DNA of 64,000 nucleotides from CBDCUW01 sp963734865 (GTDB lineage Bacteria > Planctomycetota > Planctomycetia > Pirellulales > Pirellulaceae), in contig CAVTIV010000007.1 of assembly GCA_963734865.1 (NCBI GenBank), positions 372,001 to 436,000 on the forward strand. Direction: 5' to 3'. A program made the position numbers and the translations under genes. The number at the start of each line of letters is the position of its first letter. Position 1 is the stretch's first letter. Under the pieces are notes generated by a model, which had not been told where the DNA came from, did no database searches, and saw only the letters and a program-made list of their open reading frames with translations. Positions 11,701 through 18,949 of the stretch are shown one piece after another.

Positions 11701-12538
11701 TGGTGAATTGATTTTGGTTCCGGCCATTGCCGCAGCGACGAGTCCGCAGCCCACTTTCCAAAACAACATCGACCGTTTCGATGTGAATTCCGATGGCAAG
11801 GTGTCCGCGGGCGACGCCCTCAGCATCATCAATCACCTTCACCGTGGATCGGACCTGATCGCAGCCGATCTGGCTGCGGTGATCGGCGTGGATGCGAGCA
11901 AGTGGGTCGACGTTAACGGCGACGGCAAGGCGTCGTCGCTCGACGCCCTGAATGTGATCAACGAACTCGGCCGTCGCGCGGTCTCCGTAGCAACGCAGGC
12001 GGTCCAGGGCGAGCAGATTCGCAATGGTAACGAGAAAAAGACAGTCCTGGACGAAGTCTACGCGAGTTTGACCGACGGTGACGCAAACCCGCTGGTCGCC
12101 GATTTCGCGGATCAATCGGTGAAGCTGCTCGGAAGCCGGACTCGCGATGACGAAGACAGTCCCGAGTGGAGCGCAGGATTCTGTCGAAAGATCGAAAAGT
12201 GTCGACATTGGTCTCGAGTCGGAACTTACCTGGCTAAACGAAGGTCGCGTTTAACGATTCAAGACGGGAGGATCGCTGGATTCTCGGACGCGGCGTGCGA
12301 GACGCGGCCATTTCTCTTAGCCACGAAGGACACGCCTTGCCGAGGTGCTACCGCTCCGTCAACCTTGGTACCTGTCCAAACGATCCAATTCGCTTCCGGC
12401 ACCCGCCAAAAAACTGGGGTTCGTTTCTGTCGCCCGATTGGGGTAGGATCCGAACCAGGTTGTGGAAGATACCGTACAGCGCCACAACAGACGTGTCGAA
12501 ATGGAGATTCAGGCCCCCCGGTTGACGGGCCGTTCTAA
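5426..12538 (+). CDS. Giant secreted protein, fragment D: beta-propeller, subtilisin (S8), metzincin and dockerin domains
   Basis: Coding character starts at about 5690. In order: an IPT/TIG-like domain (about 5995-6240), a YVTN-type beta-propeller (6250-7340) and an S8 subtilisin-like domain (8090-9150). The S8 tetrad is visible: Asp at 8189 (LDSG), His at 8291 (HGHQ), Asn in AAGNG near 8615 and Ser at 8951 (GTSAANPNMAG). A second protease-like domain carries the metzincin zinc motif HELGHVLGLPD at 9686-9718, with a possible Met-turn (SLMAD) near 9750. Beta-rich and Ig-like domains follow (9900-11340), then a paired dockerin (11761-11980, DVNSDGKVS and DVNGDGKAS). Beyond about 12160 the translation looks non-coding. 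In the next frame a plausible tail ends with TAA at 12252-12254, so the true stop may be there. Likely a secreted, surface-bound protease. Confidence 0.78.
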   Translation: MLQNSMPFSMLELALPLTWAAPSSSHPRRSLCLFRQVLVWARRFTSSKSRRLHSKTDQRAISGWSWRQALSAPMGLPVRHRRLIPGSVLAQYRIAKADQPNQLVSIGFGAPPYAGVSIGIVDGGYGIPLGYGFLPIPYTLDFGITFLVYSRRPSEIPFATQTETYVLPPAGTVGEVVVVDLPQPDPAHVKPIITGLQFTELGDAAKVQITGLRFDGAVVEFNQLGHKVLVAPTTGTDTMIIAAVPPGFVSGLTQVRLKHPVTGKSNVAYLRPTGGLGAVASTGDGATLFQTEASANEIVRKFSLDGGFDTVFTPDLTRAYVTTKSHVAVIDTMAIRQVDVDLSTPEIDKIAIPGAWVHQIAIDPLGHFVFVAGPSATVWVIDARAGSETFNQILRTIDLPRARISISGVAVTADGKHLLVGTGTDPTSGNMTIYKLDPDNEPHLGDLSPGQWGMLEYDLSLPGIPHSITPSPDPERPEYVSFTYRYRVTSFSPFGSSSQPNMERIATFKLGAGTPTINTVSTKVAGGNLMSFATEYYSGNYTNILTPRDIALAPDLSYAYVGDWELHLVYGYGGMYGDKVGLIRDPFNLEGKQQYLGATTPIDDGLVTSVSLNNGGTRLYASYGGVGEVLVMNTAQLIAAGESLSGNPFVAERTPLDQVDGFNVHITPLTVLGLLQGMSTQNTPSLTVHDASGDDSRNTVFQDGALRVGYAMAGAGSGSVVLQVLKNGVVAASLGTFAETQANEKLINLDGLGLDPGNYEIRAKRGSNLSNRVAIRLLSSIDKKAGTFLADTFNYAGASDSGVVYFGNGGTDTINLGIAKADVKSLNGDLLSSYNPALNAGLSVEEQAIYRGSSFDYLRLTNGREIYFQGIEQLKFTDGTISLQVLPNDPLFPRQWNLTVTDTADAWRFTKGNSDVLLVSLDSGLPAVANAAVDDLNPGRIVYGLSVPDGTVTDQHGHQAISIYSAQANNGYRIAGINWNSTVRVEDLYDGIKFSLYGVQIFEVKTTLQQAINNAVAYANAHNKKRIVFQGGIQGESWLTSGGTLAQLQTQLTATADTAFFAVAAGNGTQPVAFPNPADLVQSGGVARLEGAFANVMAVGAVIANPASVFTTTTASLIQVGIHMLDNATAISDASYSNYGPNLTLMAPTDSPATMSNGTVTLNPGGGNAYAFNGTSAANPNMAGYASLVWSVNPDIKAGDLRNILIDTATDLGTAGVDNIFGYGMVNTGAAVRRAYALTRDKELAELYTSNAVIVAPGPVIRGPLTPSPYAPPPSFALPPAGFYGPIPLEPESDPSADGDVPNNQVTDAHQLTYESLGAALSEVESRWASVVGADTIADVIGKTQFTIGDLPETMLATTASLDGSSWQVVIDGDANGAGWFIDSTISQDEEFPTTVGGGVRIAESGGEADQRMDLLTVVAHELGHVLGLPDLAGDAYSSSLMADSLSSGTRKVPTHNDGVWTVVGPEWQYAVTEAENIVHTLHASAPRDVINGLFGVSNSDNSLFGWNTLGDATVENGVGSLREHSLFNSRFSQSIEIPSQVTSLRFTLDPEFANAASGIPDAFEFALIDAHTNMPLLATAAGLVGTDAIVNVQSDGTAYVGPNVTVAGLASSGGVIDLSQTHTFVIDLRGQTTDVLATLYFDMLGFGDLDSSVRIDNVILDGISAPALVVQLDPVFDTGAAADDDVTRLASIDLIGTTEPDLLVSLDIDGDGFDDGDVTADQNGQYRFPSLSLTEGSNAFRVRTANAMGETIQSVAIDLDTAPPAAVMNTPIPGQVTASDLGYVDVTWSDVGGSDMLLTTIDKNDLTVTGVTVTGAEVVAGKVRYSYDGTLPEGQVEVTFAAGAVSDVAGNESEAATQSFTVDRQGPTGTMVTPSADATTTADLGYVEIQWTDAGAAGVDPISIDKNDVTITGVTVDHIEVRGNGLIRYWYNDDSDALVQGSVSVSTVAGAVLDRVANSSSEFANVFTFAPAQDEPQDVTDRVTIDLYGRQYNRRTGAYGFYAAITNDSADELAYPIRLLLTELGPTGTTVLNASGTLNDGTSYFDFEGTGTLAPGETSAAVVIGIQPPPHTLYTFVPRALAVVIGSGGTGGELILVPAIAAATSPQPTFQNNIDRFDVNSDGKVSAGDALSIINHLHRGSDLIAADLAAVIGVDASKWVDVNGDGKASSLDALNVINELGRRAVSVATQAVQGEQIRNGNEKKTVLDEVYASLTDGDANPLVADFADQSVKLLGSRTRDDEDSPEWSAGFCRKIEKCRHWSRVGTYLAKRRSRLTIQDGRIAGFSDAACETRPFLLATKDTPCRGATAPSTLVPVQTIQFASGTRQKTGVRFCRPIGVGSEPGCGRYRTAPQQTCRNGDSGPPVDGPF

Positions 12539-12541
12539 CTG

Positions 12542-13018
12542 TTGACGAAGCATCTGTACGCCCTATGTAAGCAGAAAACCGTGTCTCGCTATACCGCTCA
12601 CGTCGCGTTGATCGCCTATTTGTTGGGGGGCTGGCTGCTGCCTGCCGCTCATCATCATGGTGCACATCCGCTTGACGATCGGGGGCACGGCGAAGTCTGT
12701 CCACACGCGCATCTGGAGCATACGCACCATCGCGGGGACAACCACGCCTGTGAGAGCCACCATCACGGGCACGCAACGGCCAACGGGGACGCCGCAGCGG
12801 ATCTGTGGTTGATGGCGGCCGAGATCGCCAGGGACGGATGTGGCGGTCTTTGTGCGCTCTGTTCGGCGCGAACCCTTTCGTCACCACGACTGCGCCAAGG
12901 CGCGTTGTCTCTGACCGAAGCGATGACTTCCGATATGGCGGTCGCGACAGGACCGCTGTGGCCTATACCGCGGCACGCCGGCACACATTTTTCTCGGGGT
13001 CCACCCGCGATTGCCTGA
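12542..13018 (+). CDS. Small His-rich, Cys-containing secreted or membrane protein (DUF2946-like)
   Basis: 158 residues from a TTG start; a GTG at 12581 is an alternative. A hydrophobic segment at about residues 20-36 could be a signal peptide or membrane anchor. It is followed by a histidine-rich stretch (HHHGAHP, HAHLEHTHH, HHHGHA), a CxxLCALC-type cluster near residue 100 and a C-terminal SRGPPA motif. This plan resembles DUF2946-like proteins that often sit beside metal-efflux genes in Gram-negative bacteria, but no efflux gene is present here. Metal binding in the periplasm is an inference from composition. It lies alone between the giant gene and the DUF1559 gene. Confidence 0.55.
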   Translation: MTKHLYALCKQKTVSRYTAHVALIAYLLGGWLLPAAHHHGAHPLDDRGHGEVCPHAHLEHTHHRGDNHACESHHHGHATANGDAAADLWLMAAEIARDGCGGLCALCSARTLSSPRLRQGALSLTEAMTSDMAVATGPLWPIPRHAGTHFSRGPPAIA

Positions 13019-13122
13019 ATTGCAATATGGCTCTCCGTAGGCGGCTTTGACAGATCGCTGACGACGACGCGGGGGCGCCGGTAAGTCGGACTCAATCACG
13101 TGATGAGATCTGACACGGATTC

Positions 13123-14445
13123 GTGAATCGACCCGCGTTGGTCGTTCCCGAATCACCATCATTCAGACATTCGTTCTCACTGGGATTTCCTTTCCATGTT
13201 GGTCAGAAGCTTCAGACGCCGCTGCGCCTGCGAAACAATCGTCACGGATTTACTTTGGTCGAATTGCTGGTCGTCATTGCGATCATTGGCGTATTGGTCG
13301 GCCTGCTCTTGCCGGCCGTTCAAGCCGCTCGCGAGGCGGCGCGGCGGATGAGTTGCAGCAACAACTTCAAGCAAATCGGATTGGCGTTGCACAACTATCA
13401 CTCGGTGTACAAACAACTGCCACGGCATCAGGGCGGTACCTGGACCAATGGGAACGTGCCGCAAAACATGAACAATCGCATGTCGTTATCGTTCTTGGTC
13501 GGTTTGACGCCATTTTTCGAGCAGCAGGCTCTCTGGGAACAGATCGCCCATCCAAACCAACAACGTGTCGATGGTGGCATACAAGCTCCGCCCTATCCGC
13601 CGATGGGTCCGGCGCCGTGGGTCGGGCAATACGTTCCCTGGCTGACCGAGATACCCACGCTTCGATGTCCCAGCGATCCGGGGACCGGCTTGCCGGCATT
13701 CGGCAGAACGAATTACGCGGCATGCTTGGGCGATTCGATCGACTTCATGAACAATGGCCCGATTCAGGTCACCAATGGCGTGATCATCAACCCGCCTCAG
13801 GACTGGGTGCCCGCTCGGGCACGGGCTGCCTGTCGCGGGGTGTTTGTGGCTCGCCAGGACACGAAGTTCCGTGACATCCTCGATGGACTTTCCAACACCA
13901 TCATGTGCGCCGAGATTACGACCGATCTTGGCGATCGCGACATTCGTACGATCGCGTCGGTCGAACACGAAACGGACGAGATGCGTGACGAACCGGATCA
14001 TTGTCAGCATGAGGGACAGATCAGCCCGACAAGACCACGTTTTTGGTCCACCGGATCCGATGGCGGCAACGCCCCGGTGCTCGCCGCGGTCGGGCAAGGG
14101 CGCGGCTATCGTTGGGCGGATGCGGGGACCGTTTGGACCGACAGCAACACGATTCTGCCACCCAACCGGGAGTTGAGCGTGGGCGGCGGCGCCACCGGTG
14201 GTGTCGATGGACCGGGAATTGCGCCACCGAGTAGCCAACATCAAGGTGGCTGTCATGTCCTGATGGCCGACGGTTCGATCATCTTCATCACCGACTCGAT
14301 CGAGGCGGGCGACGTCCATACAGGAAATGTCTGGCTCAACGGCAGCGGGGGTTCGACACCGGGATCAAAGAGCCCCTACGGTCTATGGGGCGCACTGGGC
14401 ACGCGTGACTCCAAAGAAGTCGTCCAACAGCAGTTCAATCAGTAG
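13123..14445 (+). CDS. DUF1559 protein with type IV pilin-like N-terminus
   Basis: This is a standard planctomycete DUF1559 protein. The prepilin-type motif GFTLVELLVVIAIIG starts at about residue 42 and continues into LLLPAVQAAREAARRMSC, followed by the large DUF1559 beta-rich domain. It ends with the family's C-terminal signature (HQGGCHVLMADGS, PYGLWGALGTR). The prepilin peptidase should cut before the Phe of GFTLVELL and leave a pseudopilin-like helix in the inner membrane. The GTG start at 13123 gives an unusually long leader. An ATG at 13196 in another frame begins MLVRSFR and would give the usual 15-20 residue leader if one base were missing near 13220. Function of DUF1559 proteins, which are often numerous in these genomes, is unknown. 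Confidence 0.9.
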   Translation: MNRPALVVPESPSFRHSFSLGFPFHVGQKLQTPLRLRNNRHGFTLVELLVVIAIIGVLVGLLLPAVQAAREAARRMSCSNNFKQIGLALHNYHSVYKQLPRHQGGTWTNGNVPQNMNNRMSLSFLVGLTPFFEQQALWEQIAHPNQQRVDGGIQAPPYPPMGPAPWVGQYVPWLTEIPTLRCPSDPGTGLPAFGRTNYAACLGDSIDFMNNGPIQVTNGVIINPPQDWVPARARAACRGVFVARQDTKFRDILDGLSNTIMCAEITTDLGDRDIRTIASVEHETDEMRDEPDHCQHEGQISPTRPRFWSTGSDGGNAPVLAAVGQGRGYRWADAGTVWTDSNTILPPNRELSVGGGATGGVDGPGIAPPSSQHQGGCHVLMADGSIIFITDSIEAGDVHTGNVWLNGSGGSTPGSKSPYGLWGALGTRDSKEVVQQQFNQ

Positions 14446-14499
14446 TCCTGATTCCGCAGTGCGGAGGAACCGTCCCATCGACGACAGGAAGGCCGTCGA

Positions 14500-15045
14500 T
14501 CAAGGCGCGCGTTGGGCATCGATGCCGCATCGTTGCTGGACGATCTCGAGGTGATGTTGCAGATGACCCGCCGCGATCCATGCGATCGCGCGGACGGTCA
14601 CGCGAACACCATCGACCTCGGCAGATCGATCCCAGGCCGCCGGAACGATTCGACGCAATAGCAGCACGTTGGCACGACGAAGGGCACCAATTTCGCTGAC
14701 GATGTGACCAAAGTTCCCCAACCCAAATCGGCTATCGGCGTAGATGTTTTCGTCCCACCCGGGCAGGCTGGTCTGGTCGCCCGCGGCCAGCCGTAACATC
14801 CGATAGCCGAACACACGCTCGGCATCGGCGCAGTGCTCGAAAACCTGTCGAATGGTCCAACCATAGGGTGGATGGATCTTATCAACCTGTTCAACGCTCA
14901 GACTGCCGGCCAGCTCGCAGAGCCAAAAAAGTTGGTCATCCAAGACTCCCAGTGCACAATCGCCTGGCACTTGCTTGATCAACCGATCGTGATACTCGGC
15001 GGTGTATTCGGTGTCCGCTGGTCGACGGCTGGCGATTCGATTCAT
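14500..15045 (-). CDS. DinB-like four-helix metal-binding protein
   Basis: About 181 residues from the ATG at 15045 (MNRIASRRP); the longer ORF upstream has no supporting context. DinB/YfiT-like features are a helical fold and histidines placed for a metal site: EHCADAERVFGY (about residue 88) and GHLQHHLEIV near the C-terminus. Members of this superfamily include thiol-dependent transferases and many proteins of unknown substrate. It is the last gene of a minus-strand run after the carboxylesterase (85-base gap), so it may be co-transcribed. Specific activity cannot be assigned. Confidence 0.8.
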   Translation of the reverse strand: MNRIASRRPADTEYTAEYHDRLIKQVPGDCALGVLDDQLFWLCELAGSLSVEQVDKIHPPYGWTIRQVFEHCADAERVFGYRMLRLAAGDQTSLPGWDENIYADSRFGLGNFGHIVSEIGALRRANVLLLRRIVPAAWDRSAEVDGVRVTVRAIAWIAAGHLQHHLEIVQQRCGIDAQRAP

Positions 15046-15129
15046 AGAGTGAAAAAGGCGTGAGGTTGGTGAAAAACAGGTGCCCTTGCGGAGCAACGAC
15101 GGCGGGCAAGTTTGTATCATTCGATCACG

Positions 15130-15903
15130 TCATGGTAACCGCAGGATTGGCCCGTCGCCTCCATCGGACGAGGATGACTCGAGCGAGGCCAGCATCTGGG
15201 CCGTGATCGCGATCGCCTCCCTGTCGATCGTATGAGGTCCATAAAAAGAATGAAATTCGACTTGGACGCCGCCGCTCCGCATCATTTCGCTCAGGGCCAC
15301 AGCGCTGGCGTAGGGAAGCAGGGGGTCGATTGTTCCGTGAGATTGAAACACTTTCGTGTCTTTCAGACGTGCCAGGCTCGTCTCCCACTGTGGCCGACAA
15401 ACGATGGTGCTCGAGAACTGGAACAATAAATTGGGCGGTAGGATGTCGCCGCGCAGCGAAGCATTCAACATCAGCATTGCACCTTGCGAAAACCCACCCA
15501 GGACCAAGGGTGTGGCATCACCGCGAAGATCCTTTTTCACCGCGTTGATCGTTTCACAAATACGCTCGGTGGCCTCGCCGATCCCCGGCGGCTGCTCGCC
15601 GTGCAGCTGGTCAAACCGCTGGACTTGGACCAAATCCATCAATCGTGCCATGTTGATCGGCCACCAGGCGTGGCCCTCTGGCATTCCCATTTCTTCCAAG
15701 GTGTGGGGTGCTTCGGGAAAGACAAATCGGAATGCCGATGCATGTTCACCGATCAGCTGAATCCACTCGGCCGACAATCCGACAAGGTCATTTCCCGACG
15801 CTCCATAGCCGTGGCACATCACGGTAGCGATTGTGGGGTTCGGTCCGCCATCCACCACGATGCAGTCAAGTGATGCAATGCGAACCTTGCGGGCGTCAAT
15901 CAT
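15130..15903 (-). CDS. Phospholipase/carboxylesterase family alpha/beta hydrolase
   Basis: 257 residues with the hallmarks of the phospholipase/carboxylesterase (YpfH/Est-like) family: an HGYGASGND oxyanion-region motif near residue 31, the nucleophile elbow GFSQGA, the acid in HGTIDPLLPY and the catalytic His in YGPHTI. No signal peptide is evident, so it is likely cytoplasmic and acts on short-chain or lysolipid esters. It starts 35 bases after the stop of the AAA+ regulator gene upstream and is probably in the same transcript. Substrate unknown. Confidence 0.88.
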   Translation of the reverse strand: MIDARKVRIASLDCIVVDGGPNPTIATVMCHGYGASGNDLVGLSAEWIQLIGEHASAFRFVFPEAPHTLEEMGMPEGHAWWPINMARLMDLVQVQRFDQLHGEQPPGIGEATERICETINAVKKDLRGDATPLVLGGFSQGAMLMLNASLRGDILPPNLLFQFSSTIVCRPQWETSLARLKDTKVFQSHGTIDPLLPYASAVALSEMMRSGGVQVEFHSFYGPHTIDREAIAITAQMLASLESSSSDGGDGPILRLP

Positions 15904-15938
15904 AAGTTGGAAGCCAGAATCGGTGAAGCGTCATGTGG

Positions 15939-17237
15939 TCATTCGCCCGACGTCGTCATGCCGAGCTGACGCATCTTTCGGTACAAGTTGGATCGATGCA
16001 ACCCGAGGCTCTCCGCGGCATCGGTCATGTTTCCACCGTTCGCAGCGATTGCCGAATCGATGTGTCGAATTTGAAAGCGGCGTGTGGCGTCGGTCAACAA
16101 GCCAGGAAAATCGCCTGAGGTGTCGGACATACCGGCAACGCGACCGGCTGGCGAGCCACTGAGCATCAGGTCGGCGGCACGGATTTGCCGCTCGCTGCAC
16201 AAATAACAGACACGTTCGATCGTGTTCCGTAGTTCTCGGATGTTACCAGGCCAGGCGTGTGAAACGAGCGTCTGCTTCGCATCATCCTCGAGCGTCGGGA
16301 CCTGACGACCAATCTGATAGCAGAAATGATTGAGAAAATGATCGGCCAACAACAACACGTCCTGTCCACGATCGCGCAGCGGTGGCAATGTCAGGGAAAC
16401 GACGTTCAGCCGGAAGAACAGGTCCTCGCGAAATTTTTTCTCGGCGATCAGCTGCTCGAGCGGTTGGTTCGTCGCGGCGATCACCCGCACGTCGACCGGA
16501 ATCGTTTGGGATCCGCCGACACGAACGACAACCTTTTCCTCCAGCACACGCAATAGCTTGGCTTGCCCCCCGGGGCTCATGTCGCCGACCTCGTCCAAAA
16601 ACAGGGTGCCACCGCTGGCCAGTTCGAACTTTCCGATCCTGGTCTGGTTGGCGTCAGTAAAATCGCCCTTCTCGTGCCCGAACAGTTCGCTTTCCAGCAG
16701 CGTTTCGACGAGGGCAGCACAGTTGACGGCGATGAATGGTCCGCTGCGACGCAAGCTCTCGTAGTGCACATGCCGAGCAAGGACTTCTTTGCCCGTCCCG
16801 TTCTGGCCCAAAATGAGGAGTGTCAAATCGGTTGGGGCAACTTTGGCGGCGTTCTGCCGAACGCTTGCGATCGACGGATGATTGCCGATCAACTGGGTTG
16901 CCGAAGCGGCGTCGTTCACCAGGCGATCGCGTGATTCGGTGAGCGACTGGCGTTTCCGTTGTGATTCGATCGCGACAGCCGCATGGGAGGCGAGATCCGC
17001 CAGCAGGGTGGCATCGAACGCGTCAAAACCTCCCTGCCGATGATTGATCGCCTCAAAGACCCCGATCAACTCGATCTCGGCGACCACCCAACGGAACAGC
17101 AACCAACGAGCGAGTCTCGAAGTCAAGCGAGCGGTCGACCGTCCGATTGACGCGCCGTTCATCGTCGCTGTCTCCATTCCAAATCTTCGCTTCCGCAGTT
17201 CGCAATACCTCGCCGACGACGCCCGCGTTGTCATCAA
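15939..17237 (-). CDS. Sigma-54-type AAA+ transcriptional regulator, C-terminal part (frameshifted from GAF part)
   Basis: Reliable coding begins at about 17090, inside a GAF domain (ELIGVFEAINHRQGGFDAFD). Then comes the AAA+ domain with Walker A GQNGTGKE, Walker B GGTLFLDEVGDM and the arginine-finger region (REDLFFRLNVV). A Fis-type helix-turn-helix closes the protein (NMTDAAESLGLHRSNLYRK). The loop that normally reads GAFTGA and contacts sigma-54 reads GDFTDA here (about 16650-16690), which is unusual and could affect sigma-54 remodelling. The N-terminal GAF half lies in another frame at 17053-17994. An extra base or a missing dinucleotide near 17085-17095 separates them. Together they make one protein of about 685 residues. 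Confidence 0.85.
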   Translation of the reverse strand: MMTTRASSARYCELRKRRFGMETATMNGASIGRSTARLTSRLARWLLFRWVVAEIELIGVFEAINHRQGGFDAFDATLLADLASHAAVAIESQRKRQSLTESRDRLVNDAASATQLIGNHPSIASVRQNAAKVAPTDLTLLILGQNGTGKEVLARHVHYESLRRSGPFIAVNCAALVETLLESELFGHEKGDFTDANQTRIGKFELASGGTLFLDEVGDMSPGGQAKLLRVLEEKVVVRVGGSQTIPVDVRVIAATNQPLEQLIAEKKFREDLFFRLNVVSLTLPPLRDRGQDVLLLADHFLNHFCYQIGRQVPTLEDDAKQTLVSHAWPGNIRELRNTIERVCYLCSERQIRAADLMLSGSPAGRVAGMSDTSGDFPGLLTDATRRFQIRHIDSAIAANGGNMTDAAESLGLHRSNLYRKMRQLGMTTSGE

Positions 17238-17994
17238 CCTCCAACCGATTCCCTTTGATCCCCAACGCCGGTCGTCCGATCAGTTTCTTGCGCCGGCGGT
17301 CCCACAAGAAGATACTCGCCCGTTCGCAGTTCAGCAGCTCAGTCGCCGTATCAGCGATTCGTCTTAGCAGCGCATCGTCATCATCCAGGTTTTGCCATTC
17401 GGCGGCCGCCTGCAAGACGGCCGAAAGTTGTTGGATTCTGCGCAGCTGTCGATCGTTCGTCTCAACACGATGGAGTGCCCCGGCCAGCAGCTGGGCCGCT
17501 GCGCTGACGGTTTCGGTTCGTGGTCGTGCCAGCCCCGCCTCGGCTTGATCGCCTTCGCTCCACCGCAACACAAGGGCCGCTGCGGCCGGTGGTGGTAACG
17601 AAGAGTCTCCGCTGGCGCCGGCGACTGCCAAAGGCGCGACGCACCAACCATCGGAGGTGCGAATGGATCCTTGATCGATCGCCTCGCTGATGAGCAGCTC
17701 CGGAAGAGGTCTCGGCTCACCAATCCAGACTTCACGGATCCAACTCCCCGAGTGCTGACTGACCAAGCCGCCCTCGGGCCCAATCATCGGCAACAGTTTT
17801 GGCAGCACGGACCCCAGGAAACTCGCACGCGAGAGATCGCTTGGAAATGTCCTGATTAGCTCCAACGCGAGTTGAATCTCGGTCTCGTCGGCGATACCAA
17901 CAGGGGGATTGGTCACTGCATCAGTCACTGGTTCTGCGCTCGCTGATCGGTTCAAAACTTGAGGGAAAAAAACCACTCGCCGGAAGAAGCCCAA
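17053..17994 (-). CDS. GAF-domain N-terminal part of the same sigma-54-type regulator
   Basis: 313 residues starting MGFFRRVVFF. It holds a first degenerate sensor region (about residues 35-190) and a GAF domain (about 200-310) with typical strands (CERASIFLWDRRRKKLIG, ARSLVAVPL-like end). The frame breaks exactly inside the second GAF domain, and its missing strand (LIGVFEAINHR) is the start of coding in the neighbouring ORF. The gene is therefore either a sequencing-error artefact or a recently broken regulator. It is divergent from fabI, with about 108 bases between starts. GAF domains bind small ligands; the ligand is unknown. Confidence 0.8.
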   Translation of the reverse strand: MGFFRRVVFFPQVLNRSASAEPVTDAVTNPPVGIADETEIQLALELIRTFPSDLSRASFLGSVLPKLLPMIGPEGGLVSQHSGSWIREVWIGEPRPLPELLISEAIDQGSIRTSDGWCVAPLAVAGASGDSSLPPPAAAALVLRWSEGDQAEAGLARPRTETVSAAAQLLAGALHRVETNDRQLRRIQQLSAVLQAAAEWQNLDDDDALLRRIADTATELLNCERASIFLWDRRRKKLIGRPALGIKGNRLEVDDNAGVVGEVLRTAEAKIWNGDSDDERRVNRTVDRSLDFETRSLVAVPLGGRRDRVDRGL

Positions 17995-18102
17995 TTGTTA
18001 GCTTTGCCCGAGAACCAGGCAAATGGACGAAACAGCCCCCGCCGCGGTATGTTGTCGGGCGCGACCGCCCACTGAGCAGCCATTGAAAAGGAACAGATCG
18101 AG

Positions 18103-18918
18103 ATGCAATTCGAGGGAAAAAAGGGACTCATACTTGGCGTCGCCAACGATCATTCGATCGCTTGGGCGATTGCCAAGCAAATCATGGACGCCGGGGGTGA
18201 ATGTGGGTTCACCCATCTGCCCGACCGCGCGGACGACGAGCGGCAGCGAAACCGTCGCCGTGTTTCGCAATTGACCGACAAGTACGAGAACGCCAAGTTT
18301 CTCGTACCCATGGACGCGCAAAACGACGAAGATATCCGCGCCGTTTTTGAAAAGGCGGCAGAATCTTTTGGGAAAATCGACTTCCTGTTGCATTCGATCG
18401 CCTTCGCCGACCGAAATGACCTCGCCCGCGATACGGTTTACACGAGCCGAGAGGGGTTCAAGTTGGCGATGGATGTCAGCGTTTATACTCTGATTGCCTG
18501 TACAGCTGCCGCCAAACCACTGATGAATCCCGGCGGGGCAATCGCAACGATGACCTATTTCGGCGGCGAAAAGTGCGTTCCCGGTTACAACGTGATGGGG
18601 ATCTGCAAAGCGGCCTTGGAGGCAACGATGCGTTATCTGGCCTATGACATGGGACCGGCTGGGGTACGGGTCAATGCGTTGTCGGCGGGACCCATTCGGA
18701 CGCTGGCCGGACGTGCCGCGGGGGTCGAAGAAATGTTGACGCTGTATGAGCATATGGCGCCGCTGGGTCGGAATGTTAGCCACGAAGAGGTCGGTCGAAC
18801 CGGCGCCTTCTTGCTGAGCGGTGATAGCGAAGGCATCACTGGCGAAATCCTGCATGTCGACGGAGGCTATCATGCGATGGGCAGCCCAGGTCGACTGCTG
18901 GATCGGATGAAAAACTGA
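18103..18918 (+). CDS. fabI: Enoyl-[acyl-carrier-protein] reductase (NADH)
   Basis: 271 residues, the usual FabI length. It reduces trans-2-enoyl-ACP in the last step of each fatty-acid elongation cycle. Visible features are the FabI-type glycine-rich nucleotide loop near the N-terminus (GLILGVANDHSIAWAIA), the LLHSIAF strand and the catalytic Y-x6-K pair (YNVMGICK). The RVNALSAGPIRTLA segment and the C-terminal DGGYHAMG are also typical. An AAAGGA ribosome binding site lies about 12 bases before the ATG. The next gene starts 31 bases downstream, so co-transcription is likely. Confidence 0.96.
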   Translation: MQFEGKKGLILGVANDHSIAWAIAKQIMDAGGECGFTHLPDRADDERQRNRRRVSQLTDKYENAKFLVPMDAQNDEDIRAVFEKAAESFGKIDFLLHSIAFADRNDLARDTVYTSREGFKLAMDVSVYTLIACTAAAKPLMNPGGAIATMTYFGGEKCVPGYNVMGICKAALEATMRYLAYDMGPAGVRVNALSAGPIRTLAGRAAGVEEMLTLYEHMAPLGRNVSHEEVGRTGAFLLSGDSEGITGEILHVDGGYHAMGSPGRLLDRMKN

Positions 18919-18949
18919 AAAACTTAGAAACTGAAAAGGCTTCAATATT

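Noticed and set aside
13486..14319. 277-residue minus-strand ORF
   Set aside because: Antisense to the DUF1559 gene, with no recognisable motif.
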